The position numbers were made by a program, and so were the translations under genes. The notes below the pieces were generated by a model. That model ran no database searches. It was given only the letters and a program-made list of their open reading frames with translations, and had not been told where the DNA came from. From NCBI GenBank assembly GCA_015179125.1, contig WHVA01000275.1, positions 84,346 to 148,345 of the forward strand: DNA of 64,000 nucleotides, in the 5' to 3' direction. Source of the stretch: Gautieria morchelliformis. Lineage: Eukaryota; Basidiomycota; Agaricomycetes; Gomphales; Gomphaceae. Shown here piece by piece: positions 20,877-31,174 of the stretch; position 1 is the stretch's first letter; the number at the start of each line of letters is the position of its first letter.

Positions 20877-22739
20877 AAGTAAGATCCAGTGACTGGGAGA
20901 TGGACTGCAAACAGCTACTTATACACGTCGGCGCCTTCTTATTGCGCACTTAGAGCAAACGATTTAACGAACGACTTGATTACAACGCACTACTACGTAA
21001 ACGCTGATGACAGATCGTAAATGAATAACACCACTCGTTACAAAAAAAGATGCTGTCAAGACGCCAACCGTTAAGGAAAAGTATTAGTGATTCAGATTTA
21101 GTCACTGTAACGGACGTCTACGGAATGACGCATTGTGAGACTGAAATGACAAACCTCAAAAGTTGTTGGTGACGTTCTTGGCTGTGAGCCGAAAAGCATA
21201 TAAACTGAGGCCCATCACCAAAAGTCTGAACAATAAACATCACGCACCACAGTATCGATGCCTAGTTGATCTTCCAAATCTAGTCAAAGTACGAGGAGAA
21301 GCTCGTGGGTATGTGTCACGATCTCACCTTAGAGAAAATGGTAAGAATCCAATCCAGGTTAGACCTCCTCTGCCGGGGGAAGTCAACGCGATGGATGGTT
21401 GATGTTATGCCAACTCCTCACCAACCGTACCATCTACAAACTTTGTCCGCGCGCGATCGGACGATTCCTCTTTTGAGGGATCTAGAAGTTCTGGAGTACG
21501 ATGTCGTCACTTTACCGTTGCCTGTGGAGGCAATGATACATGTGTCAAATCACATTGCGTGTGTGAGGACGCACCTTTTGCAAATCTTCGAAGGGTAGGT
21601 GACAACAATGAATTGACGAAGAAGCAAGGTAGGAAAGAAGGAGAGGGCATTCAAAATGTATAGTATAGGCCGGAATTTGTAGTCTTAGTTTCATTTGTAA
21701 CTGTATAGGCTTACCGTGTTTTCTGAATGAGGCTTTCTTCTTTCTACGTCCCTTCACGATAGCCACATGGGCTTGACCCAGGCAGACGGATTTGTCACCA
21801 CTCCAAACGACCGTCAGCAGTACCACCACCTCATCTGATACTTTTGACATCATCGTATAATCTCCCACCAACAACATAAGATTACTCACCGAATTTGATG
21901 AGACATATTTGCCGAGAACTCGCTCTTCGGTCGATTAGCCAACACCGCAGCAGTTGAACGACCTGCAGGATGCGGTGCAGCTCGCAGCTTGAGTGGTTCT
22001 CGATGCAATCAAATTGCCTGCTCCAGGTCTTCGTGGTGACCGTACTTGGGGCGGGGGCGGTGTTGTGCAGGCGGCCGCGGATGGGATTTACGACGGGGAT
22101 GGAGAGCGGGGCGAGATTGGTGTGCTTTGGCTGGCGAGGGCGGTCTGAGTCTCCCAGCGTGCGCGAGGCAGCACCTGCGCCAGAGGCGGAGCCCAATTCA
22201 GGCCGGCGGGGGCGGTCCGAGTCTCGCGGCGTGCGTGGGGCAGTGCCTGCGCCGGAGGCAGAGCCCAAGTCCAAGCGCGCGATGCAGGTGGTGGCGGATG
22301 GGGTGGAGGGGGACCCCGCCAGTGTGGGCGTGCTCGCGGGGGACTGTAGGGGCAGACATGCGTGAGCGGGTGAGGGGAGGGGTCAGTTGCGGTGGCTGCG
22401 CTCGGTGGGTACCTCTCCGGATATGCCCGGTGCGCAGCCTCGACGTTGCCCTCGACCATCCAGCCCACGACGAGCGGCCCCAGGGTGAGGGCCAAATCGA
22501 AGATGGACGTATGCGCGGCGGAGGTCGGCGAGTGTGTGGGGGATGCGCTGCTGGGCGGGGATGGGAGCACGCGGCTTGGTGCGGTGGGTGTGCGTGAGTG
22601 GCAAGGAGGAGACGGGGCGCGTTTGATGGGGGCGGAGGGTGACATGGAGCGGGTGCGTCCGTTGGAGACTACCACTCGTCTTCAGAGTCTAAAATGTTGA
22701 TTTAAGGAGCGAAAGCAGAATAGAATGGCGGAATGGTCC
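20877..22739. other. Stretch with a GC-rich block, no gene identified
   Basis: 21950-22680 is markedly GC-rich with long overlapping frames on both strands, Pro/Ala/Arg-rich, which is expected from composition. No motif, splice model or family was recognised on either strand. 21160-21900 holds only short frames. Confidence 0.35.
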
Positions 22740-23598
22740 GAAAGCCTTAGTGCGCGAGAAGGGGTCCAGGCTTGGCAGGGTATGCCTTGTGGAAATCTGA
22801 GACGAGCTGGGAGGTGTGGTGGAGTTCGATGGTGTAGATTCAGCAAGTCTCTTCATCTGTGTTCTAGTAGCCTGCCCACTTGACTAGGTAGTGGAGTTGA
22901 CAATGGTATCGCTTGTCAAGCTTGGAATTGAGAATTTCCGAAATCTCCTATTCCGGTTCTCTGTCAATGACAACTGGTGGAGGTGGAGGTTGTTCTCGAT
23001 TCAGAATTGTATTTGGAACTGCGGGTTCAAGCATAGACACATGGAATACCGGATGTACTGCACACATATTGTCGGGAAGTCTGAGAGTGAAAGAACGACT
23101 GCTGGCTTTAGCGATGATCTCATAAGGACCAAGGTATTTTGATGAGAGCTTCTTCGAGGGGAGAGTGGTGCGGAAGTTTTCAGCTTTGACAAAGACCTTG
23201 TTGCCTATCTCGAATGCCAGTTGCGGAAGACATTTCCGATCGGCGGAAGTTTGGTATCTCTTTTGGCCAGCGGAAATGTTCTCTCAGAGGTGCCGGTGAA
23301 GGTCGTCAAGTTCCACAATGAAATCTTGGGCTCTGTAAGAGGTGAGGTCGCATTCAGGGTGGATGGGGAGATTCAGGTGATAGCCCTTATTGGTGTAGAA
23401 AGGTGAAATTCCAGTGGTGGCAGAAGGTGCATTGTTGTAAGTGAATTCCACAAGCGGAAGAAGGTCAGACCAGTTGCTGTGTTGGTAGTTGCAATAGATG
23501 CGGAGGTACTGCTCGAGGGTCTGATCAGTATGTTCTGTCTGACCGTCACCTTCAGGATGATAACTGGAAGTGAAGTGGAGCTTCATGTCAAGAGTTTT
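22740..23598 (-). pseudogene. Chromovirus family C: integrase C-part and chromodomain remnant
   Basis: The minus strand encodes LDMKLHFTSSYHPEGDGQ, EQYLRIYCNYQHSNWSDLLP and FTYNNAPSATTGISPF, the region around the last integrase catalytic Glu. Downstream toward 22740 is degraded sequence corresponding to the linker and chromodomain seen in the 36.4 kb copy. The upstream side ends at 23598, where the 3' tip of an LTR of family X is attached. Confidence 0.75.
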
Positions 23599-23690
23599 GG
23601 ATTAAGATGTTAATTAGTGCCTTTCAACAAGTAGAATCTATTGCTCAGTGACTGGAACCACTGTGTTCGCCCCTGTTCTGTGTGCTGAGT
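23599..23690 (-). mobile_element. LTR family X, 3' tip only
   Basis: TTTTGGATTAAGATGTTAAT and the following ~90 bp are the reverse complement of about 38350-38441, the end of the 1.07-kb family-X element. This shows independently that the family ends in ...TTAATCCAAAA. Confidence 0.75.
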
Positions 23691-23762
23691 TAATTCCGAT
23701 TATTGAATCTTCTAGTTTATTCCAGCATTCCAAGAAGGCTATACTACAAGCTTTTCCAACTC

Positions 23763-24206
23763 CTAATCTTCCTCCATGGTATTGTCACCCCCAAATCCAG
23801 CCCAGTCATCCGCCTCTGGATCCTCCGCATCTCCGTTCCGCCCATAGGCCTCCTCAAACCTCATCACATCTTGGACCTCACCCTCCGACACCTCCACACC
23901 CGCTTCCACCAAACCCTCCATCTCCTGCATCCAACGCCACTCTGCGACCACCTGATCCAAGTGATCCTCGTATGCGCCAAGGCGATCTGCAACCTCACTG
24001 TAAAAATGGTGTTGCATTTGCAACCCTTGCTTCCCTTGTCGGAGCAGCCCCCGGAGTGACCGCGTGATATCCAGGAAGGGATTCGCGGTCCACTCCTGTC
24101 CCGTCACCCCACTCCCACTTGCCTCCATCCCCCCTTGGACTTCCTTTGCCTGGGCAGCCCTGGACAAGGGCCTCCGGCCCCCTTGCGAGGGTTTTTCTGA
24201 GCCCAT
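23763..24206 (-). CDS. Hypothetical 147-aa protein just inside a family-1 LTR
   Basis: ATG at 24206-24204 gives a complete frame starting MGSEKPSQGGRRPLSRAAQA. It has a helical middle (YSEVADRLGAYEDHLDQVV) and an acidic tail ending GGDNTMEED. It begins 14 bp beyond the 3' end of the family-1 LTR (which reads 25255 to 24220 on this strand), where the gag of an LTR element would start. It may therefore be the gag-like first ORF of family 1. It has no zinc knuckle and no recognised homolog. Pol is absent; the frame is followed by LTR-X and family-C debris. Confidence 0.4.
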   Translation of the reverse strand: MGSEKPSQGGRRPLSRAAQAKEVQGGMEASGSGVTGQEWTANPFLDITRSLRGLLRQGKQGLQMQHHFYSEVADRLGAYEDHLDQVVAEWRWMQEMEGLVEAGVEVSEGEVQDVMRFEEAYGRNGDAEDPEADDWAGFGGDNTMEED

Positions 24207-24219
24207 TTCCGATGCTCCG

Positions 24220-25255
24220 TGTCAAGACTGGTTTTCAGGCGTTAATATCGTGTATTAGTGAACACAATGAATGCCCGAATAACTTGTGCGAATAGGTATG
24301 CCGCTCGGCGAATAAGCGAACCGATGAATGTTCACGAAACAAAGGGGTTGCCCGAGTGGGACTCGCCCTGTCTACAGTCGTAGCGAAACAGCTCGCAGCA
24401 TTTGACGATGTAACGTGCAAGATGTCGTGGAAGGGCTGCCTAAGTTTCGACGGTCCCTTCGCTGGCGAAGGTGCTCCTTCGGAGCCCTTCGCCAACAGCA
24501 CAGAAAGTATTTCGAAGGCTAAGGTAACGAATATGAAGTATGAGAGCTCACCAGTGATGCCTAAGTCCTTGGCTGGTTGAAGATAGAAATCTTCAAGGAG
24601 AGGCTCAAGACGATGATCACCGTGAGGTCAAGTTTGCACAAGATGGACGACGTATGATAATTGAACTGGGGAATATACATGCGAATGTAAACTACTTATA
24701 TCGAATGCTTGTACGGTATCAGCGAATAGGAAAGAGGCCGTCACGAGTCAGGGTTGGATAGGGGTGCGCAGTCATGATACTAAGGAGATGGAATAAACAT
24801 ACGATAGAGTGAGGGAGGGGTGTGAACATGAAACGACGGAGAGTAAAGGTGGCGAAGGTACTTATGGACAAAACCATGCCTTGGGACCCGCATACATGCC
24901 ACCCTGCACGGACTCTTCGTTCACTGGGTCGATCCCACACGGTCTTCTGAGGGAAAGCTCCGCGAACATACTTTGGCCATACAAAAACCCAAAGGGGTTG
25001 GATTTAAGATGATGATGGGGTTAGTGATAAATCATCACGCCGGGTAAATGGTACCAATCGTATTTGATGGTGTGCCTTTGTTGGCGAAATGTGCGAGCAG
25101 CGAATAGCGGTTCGGCGAAATGCGGCAAAGGGTGAACGAAGAGAACATAGAGGAGGCGTGGCCGAAGGGAGGGGCGAAGCCGAGCGAACACGGCGGAGGA
25201 GTAGCGAACGAGGGACTGGGGGTAACAAGGTACAGGAAATACATAGGTCATGGCA
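24220..25255 (-). mobile_element. Family-1 LTR (about 1036 bp), minus orientation
   Basis: Read on the minus strand it starts TGCCATGACC at 25255 and ends CTTGACA at 24220. It shares GGCTCCGAAGGAGC and the GATATTAACGCC region with the other copies. Flanks are CTCCG and ATCTG, so there is no target duplication. It may be a 5' LTR of a rearranged element or a recombined copy. Confidence 0.8.
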
Positions 25256-25264
25256 ATCTGATTG

Positions 25265-26259
25265 TCAGAACACCATCGAAGAGGACCGAGCAGAGGAGGT
25301 GGTAGGCACAACAATGACTGCGGAGTTAGTCCGAAGACGTCGATCGCTTGTTGATGGCATAACCATGGTCCTTGTCGCGAACAGCGAGAATTGGTTGCCG
25401 AACATGACAATGGCGATCGGAAAGAACACGGAGATGGGGTGACAAATGGTAAGACAGAGCACCTGAATATGAGAAGTAGACACGTCATGACACTCCGGTC
25501 TTTTTCCACTTTGTCGACAAATGGCAGTGAGTCCATCGAGTATGCAGGCCCTTTGTGCCTTGCACCGGTTACAGGCGGTGGCCTTCCTGGCCAGATCCCA
25601 GACACACGGGAATTCCTTCTCAAGACAACTGTTGCAACTAGGCTGCAAAGGGCCGTCTTCTTCCGGAGCTGCCCTCTTGACCCCTGCCCGGTGTGCTTCC
25701 TTCCAGTGCCACTTTTCTTACTGCACCGCCCACCATTCCGCTGTCGCTTTCCCCTTGCCGTTGTTTTTGGGCTTCGGGGTTTCTTCCGGTGTGTCCTCCG
25801 ATGGAGTTTCGCTCCGAACGCAAATCTCGTCCAGTTCGGCCAGCTTCTTCTGTTTTGACATTTAGGCTGTGTTGTCAAGATGACCGAAGCACTTACCTTT
25901 GTCGCAGCACGATCTTTCTCCGCCTTTTCCGTGGTGGCCTTTTCCAAAGCAGCTTGCTCCTCCGCGAGCTTTTCCACCGCTTCTTCGGCCTCCCCCTCTT
26001 CGCTCTCGCACTCGATGCGCTCAAGCTCCCATTCACGGTCTTCACACTCGCACTCCAGACGATTGCGCTCCTCGCAGTCCTTGAACTGTTTTTCTTTGCG
26101 CTCCTCCTCCTCGTGCTCCTCGTCCAGCCAATCCTTCTCCTTCTGAGCAGCCTCCTCGGCCTCGCACTTTTCCGCCAGTTCCATCTCCGCAAGCACGTTG
26201 GCGAAATGCTCTTTCATTTGAGTGCTGGTCACCTTCGAGAAGTCAACTGGGGAGCTCAT
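25265..26259 (-). pseudogene. Coiled-coil / cysteine-cluster protein, copy 1
   Basis: ATG at 26259 starts MSSPVDFSKVTSTQ and runs into a long Glu/Lys-rich coiled coil (EEAAQKEKDWLDEEHEEEER and beyond). An intron starts at GTAAGT near 25897. The next exon has Lys/Pro-rich QKQKKLAELDEICVRSETPS, then an in-frame TAA at 25718-25720, then a cysteine cluster spaced C-x2-C-x6-C-x9-C-x2-C-x4-C (SCNSCLEKEFPC, ACNRCKAQRAC). This spacing recalls fungal Zn2Cys6-like clusters. The second copy is at 28.6-36.2 kb. A family-1 LTR lies directly downstream at 25255. The role is unknown; DNA binding is only a guess. Confidence 0.55.
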
Positions 26260-26385
26260 GGTGGATGTTGGATTAGAACGTGTTTGTTCTCCCACCTATC
26301 TTTCGAACTCCGACACGTTTGCTCAGAGGTCATGGGATCCGACTTGTGGTCTCGCAGGGCTCGACCTTGAAGGGGAGATACTGTT

Positions 26386-27396
26386 ATGACTGTTCCGTTC
26401 AACATTCTCCACCATGTTATTGATGCCGATGATCTCCGGCTTAGAATACTTCAGTACAAACATGACCATGTACTCTCAGGACACTTCGGCCAAAACAAGA
26501 CCTTAGAACTCATCCGATGGGAATACATCTGGCCTGCACTTCGGTCTTTCGTCATTGACTTCTGCAGGTCATGCACCACTTGCTTGTCACATTGTCATCA
26601 GCCTTATGGCTCCCTGCAGCAGCTCCTGATACCCGAGCAACCTTGGGATTCCATCTCCATGGATTTCATTGAGCAGTTGCCGGCGTCTTCGGGATTCACT
26701 GCAAGCCTTGTAGTAGTTTGCCGCTTAGCCAAGCAGAGCATATTCATCCCGACTTACAGCATGGTCACCTCCGCAGACCTTGGCCACCTGTTCGTCTTGC
26801 ATGTACGGTGTCCCTAGCTATGTGACATCAGAGCAAGGTTTGGAATTTGTCTTGCACTTTTTCCACTCCCTTGGTAAGGCTCTCGATATGAAACTGCATT
26901 TCACCTCGGGATATCATCCCGAAGGCGATGGTCAAACCGAACATGTAACCCAAACTCTGGAACAATATCTTCATGTGTATTGCAACTATCAAGAGGACAA
27001 TTGGTCCAAGTTGCTACCACTCGCGAGTTTGCATATACCAATGCTCCGAGTGCAACTACCAGTATATGACCCTTCTTTGCCAACAAGGGATACAACCTGA
27101 ACCTTACAGTTCACCCCAAACAGGATCTTGCATCTTCCTTCGCCTGACACTTTGCACTTTACCTTGACCAGTTACATGCTACCCTGAAGGAGCAAAGTAA
27201 ACTCACTCAATCTCGGTATCAGGTCTCAGCTGCCATGTGTCACACCCCCACTCCCGAGTTCACAATAGGATCCTCTGTGTTTGTAAAAGCGCAGTTCTTC
27301 CAGACAAGCTGGCCCTTGAAGAAGCTGATTGAGAAGTACCTGGTCCCTTTGAGATTATTGGCCTGGCCAGGTCCTGAGCTTACATTCCATGACTTC
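26386..27396 (+). pseudogene. Chromovirus family C: integrase remnant with frameshifts
   Basis: An HHCC zinc finger (HDHVLSGHFGQNKTLELI ... CRSCTTC) is followed by the integrase core with SISMDFIEQLP. The second catalytic segment reads VTSEQGLEF where a D-x-G motif is usual, and the block around the third acid is GYHPEGDGQTEH. Frames change near 26800 and again after 27100. A VFVKAQFFQT segment precedes a truncated chromodomain linker. The 3' end is replaced by a foldback MITE half at about 27397. Confidence 0.8.
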
Positions 27397-27676
27397 TGGG
27401 CAGATTTCAACAAAGTTTCCCTGCCAAATATTCAGAAAAACAACATTTTCATAGAATTTCTGACATGAGGAAATTTTAGTAAATATTTAGTTTCATAGAC
27501 CTGAGGGTTTCTTGAAGATTTTGAGGTTATAAATTTACAATCTTTGAACGATTTCCTGAAGCCAACAAACTGTGACAAAACAGTAAAATGAACTGGGAAA
27601 TTTGTCAGAAATATACAATATCCTCAGGATTTCCAGTATATTTCTAAAGTCAGGAAATTTTGCCATGTCTCCAGTG
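27397..27676. mobile_element. CACTG foldback MITE, right half
   Basis: About 280 bp match the right arm of the 57581-58152 element and end TTTTGCCATGTCTCCAGTG at 27676. The left arm is absent. Confidence 0.65.
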
Positions 27677-27689
27677 TGAAGAGAAATAT

Positions 27690-28091
27690 GAGGTGATGTT
27701 TGTATCAAGAAATGGAAAGGGAAAGAGATTTGAGCATAAACCAAAGGGGACTTGCTGGAACTCCAGAGACACAGGACACTACAAGAACAAGTGTCCTAAA
27801 CCTGGTAAAGTGACTGGTGACAAGAACCACAACTCACCAAGAAGTGGGGGCTCTGCAAATGCCACAGTGGAATCCAATGATGAAAATGGTGCTGCCTTCT
27901 TCACTGATTGTGACACAGATGATGAGCTACCTGAGCTGCTGTTGATCTGCAAGTCCAACTTGGATGGGGAAAATTGTATGAATGACTGGTTTTCTGAAGT
28001 CCCTGATGACTCAGAAAATGACCCTGAAATCGAGGTGTTGCCTATAGCTGATGGAAAAGATCAATGTTTGTCCATCAGTGTTGACTGTTAA
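27690..28091 (+). pseudogene. Copia gag remnant with mutated zinc knuckle
   Basis: The frame encodes a basic region, then CWNSRDTGHYKNKCP. The CCHC knuckle pattern C-x2-C-x4-H-x4-C is kept except that the second Cys is Ser. An acidic Ser/Asp/Glu-rich stretch follows (DTDDELPELLLIC) to a stop at 28091. This order fits the gag C-terminus of Ty1/copia elements. The frame ends just before an LTR of another family. Confidence 0.6.
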
Positions 28092-28096
28092 GGTTG

Positions 28097-28534
28097 TGTT
28101 CGTACTGCAGTTCGGCTATACCAAGCCGAACTTGGGTTTCGGGTTGGAGGCCTTGGCTTCAACCTCTTGGGTTGTGCCCACTTTATGTTCCGCCCTAATT
28201 TCAGGAGCGGTCTCGGCAATAAGCTGAGACATGGGTTTTGATATCAAGCAGAGGGTCTCAAGTAGATAATCTAATTCAATATCTGAACGGAGGAGCTACT
28301 GTACATGGGCTGGAGGTCTATATAGTAAAGTAGCGTGCAGGGTCGCGAAAAGAACATGATCGGATCAATGGTCAGGGGAAACAAGGGTCAGGTAAATGGG
28401 CAACTAACTACAAACGGGAATCAGGGGTGATGGGCAGTGTGAAGGGAAACCCGAAGGAAGCCGAGAATAACCTGAGGTTCCCGAATGAGAGCCGAAGCAG
28501 AGCTTCGGTCTGTATTCAGGAACGGGTCATAACA
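28097..28534 (-). mobile_element. Probable LTR related to family 2 (438 bp)
   Basis: The ends TGTTCGTAC and GGTCATAACA and the internal order (GGCTTCAACCT, GGTTGTGCCC) parallel the solo LTR at 2675-3337. Flanks GGTTG and GTGCC do not match, so no target duplication supports these exact ends. CGGAA-type words are fewer than in the 2.7 kb copy. Confidence 0.5.
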
Positions 28535-28616
28535 GTGCCTCCCCCTTATGGCTGAACCCATGAGGCCATAAGTGAGATCCTGGAGATCGTGGGGTTGGGG
28601 TAGTTACATAAGCTTT

Positions 28617-29360
28617 GTTTCGTGTTCTGCTTCTTGTCTTCTCCCATCATCATCAAAATCACGGATCATGTCAGAGGCACGTGAAATTCCCATCAGCAAG
28701 GTCGACCTTTGTTTCGCGTTCTGCTTCTTGTCTTCTCCCATCATCATCAAAATCACGGATCATGTCAGATGCACATGAAATTCCCATCAGTGAGGTCGAC
28801 AAGCTCGACGCTGAGCTCGCACAAGCTGAGCGCTAAGCAGAAGAGTGGATGAAAGCTTTGCAGGAAAAATGATGACTTGCACAGGAGCGCAAAGAAGCTG
28901 TGAAGAAGAAGCGGCAGGAGGAAGCTGAAAAAGCCAAAGCAGAACGGAAGGAGCGGGAGGCGCAGGCCAAAGCTGCGTGGATAGCAGAAGAAGCACGGCA
29001 AGCCGAAGAGGGACGGAAAGCCGAGGAGGCTCGGAAGGTCGAAGAAGCTTGGAAAGCCGAGGAAGCATGGGAGGCAGAGAAGCGGGCCTTGAAGGCAAAA
29101 GCCAACGAGGCTCGGAAAGCGATGGGGCCGGTTTTCAAATGTGAGCGACAGCGGCTTTTGGATTTGCTGAGAGCTGAAACAGTTCGACAAGCCAATGTGG
29201 ATCAGAATTACCACATCCCATCGCCTGAGCTGATCGTAGTGGATTTGGCAACCGCACAGGTGCAGATTTGGCCATGAAGCATGCTGCCTAAAGAAATGCG
29301 GCTAAGGCAAAACCGAAATCCTCGTGGTCACCGAAGCAGAAAATGAGCGAGGAGTCAGAC
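28617..29360 (+). pseudogene. Coiled-coil / cysteine-cluster protein, copy 2, 5' part (split by gypsy)
   Basis: A 94-bp segment covering the 5' leader and start codon is tandemly duplicated (28617-28710 and 28711-28804), giving ATGs at 28668 and 28762. From the second, the frame reads MSDAHEIPISEVDKLDAELA and continues as a Lys/Glu/Ala coiled coil (EAVKKKRQEEAEKAKAERKE) to FKCERQRLLDLLRAETVRQ. TAA and TGA TGA interrupt the first 40 codons and there is a shift near 29275. At 29360 a gypsy element is inserted, and the gene resumes at 35541. Confidence 0.65.
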
Positions 29361-29812
29361 TGTCAGGGGACACCCTGTTTTCCATTTCCCAGTTCCGACA
29401 CCACACCCAGTTCCGATTCCATCTCCGTCTCCGCTTTCGGATATGATTCCGCTTCTGGGAGAACTTCCACCAGTTCTGTTCGCCTTGCCAGTTCCACTCC
29501 AATTTCCGACTTCCACTCTCGGAACAGTGTCGGAAATCAAGCGACTCACGTAATAGGTGGCATCAAGCGTCGATCAAGGGTCTGGGAGGTGCAGGGTTGA
29601 TGGCGGGTGCCAAGTGTTGTCCCTGGCTGCGCAGCGTAGTATAATACGGGCTCGCTGACATTGGGGGTCCTTAGACTTTTCTCTTTGGATTTCCCCTTGT
29701 CAGGTGAGAATCCCCTCTCTTGTATACTCTGTTCATTTATACATACTTTGGATTTCCCCTTGTCAGTTGTGTGGTAGTGTGATCTCCACAACTAGCCAGG
29801 GTTGCCCTTACA
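29361..29812 (+). repeat. 5' LTR of gypsy element B
   Basis: 452 bp, TGTCAGGGGACACC to CCCTTACA. It includes a TATAATAC motif near 29640 that could serve transcription. The homologous LTR of element A is at 15069-15394. Confidence 0.95.
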
Positions 29813-29999
29813 GCAGAAAAGTCTGTCCCCTAGAGGACCGGCGGTCGTACTGTGCATTGCATTCGCCATAGGTGCGTTCGGAATCGGAGACAGCGACTCG
29901 GAGATCGCAACCTCTTCCGCACACACGGTATACGACAGCCCCTCTTCTTACGTCAAGCTCCCAACCCCGGAAATCCCATGCCATATTTCCCCTTCTGAC

Positions 30000-31174
30000 A
30001 TGGATCCAGATGATCGCCTTCGGAATATGGAGGAGGAACTGACGCAGAACCGGATGAAGACCGACGCGATTGAAACAGCCTTACAAACGATTTTGGCTAA
30101 GTTAGATATTCCACAAGGTGGTGGAAATGCAATGCTGGATGAGCCGGATTTGGGAAAAGCGGAACTGGCGGAAGAGAGGATGTCCGCGAAGTTGGCAAAG
30201 GTCAAACCCCAACTCCGGCGGACTTTGACGGAGATCGGGAGAAGGGACACACATTCTTCAACACATGCAGCATCTACTTCGCAATTGTTGGAGACCCCTT
30301 TCCAAACGACCAGGCTCGGATTCACTGGGCATTGTCCTTTTTCAAGTGGGATTGCGCAGCCCGTTTTGCAAACAAGGTGATCCGACATGAAGCAAAGGGC
30401 AAGGGGAACTACTTCCGGGATTGGGACGCCTTCGAGAAAACATTTTCTGACCAGTTCTGCCCAAAAAATGAGCAACTCACAGCCCTGAGGAAGCTCGAGG
30501 GGACCAGCTGGTACCAGGCCAAGGATCCGGTCGATGACTACATTTACCGCTTCCAGGAGCTCATTGACCTTGCGGACTATGACGACGACAAGACGATCGT
30601 CATCAAATTCCAACGAGGGCTTGATCCGACACTCCAGAACCAAGTTGCGCTGCTTGGGGATGGAGCTCCGGATTTTGATGACCCGGAAGGGTGGTACCAA
30701 GCTGCACAGAGGGTGTCCCGGAACAGGGAAGCAAATGAGGCCTTCGTGGAGACGAGCCGGAACATGACACGCAGTTCCACTCGTCCTACTCCACCTTTGC
30801 CAAAACCCAGAAGCGCATTCATTCCCACGCGGAAAGTATTTCCGACGCTTGATCCGCCTGCTCCTATTAGGAACCATAGCCCTCCTCCCTCGAAGAGTGG
30901 CCCTGCCCTGATGGATGTTGACCGCATGCGTGGAAAAGGCCCCGGAACTATCACCTGCTTCCGATGTCAATAACCAGGCCACTATGCCCGCGAGTGCCCC
31001 CAAGGCTTTGACATCCGGCTTATGACCACAGAGGAGAAACTCGAGCTCCTTCCAGAGTTCCTCGCACTTGCGGACATAAGCGGAGTACCCACTGCGGAAG
31101 AGGTTTCCGAAAATGTGGAACATGGTCCACCGGAAGTGGAAGATGCATTGGATTTTGTGATGCGCAGCGGGTGA
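30000..31174 (+). pseudogene. Gag of gypsy element B, one frameshift and a stop in the zinc knuckle
   Basis: The start MDPDDRLRNMEEELTQNRMK is followed by a helical region. A frame change near 30215-30225 is needed to reach the capsid-like block FFKWDCAARFANKVI, WDAFEKTFSDQFCP, DDYIYRFQELIDLADYDDD. The zinc knuckle reads CFRCQ*PGHYAREC, with TAA at 30971-30973 between its second Cys and His. The frame continues to a stop at 31172-31174. A 910-codon pol frame starts at the same point in another frame. Confidence 0.85.

Noticed and set aside
21882-22675. Long Pro/Arg/Ala-rich ORFs on both strands
   Set aside because: Open in several frames because of GC content; no motif or splice model.
28097-28534. 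Solo LTR with target duplication
   Set aside because: Flanks do not match, so only an LTR-like call is kept.
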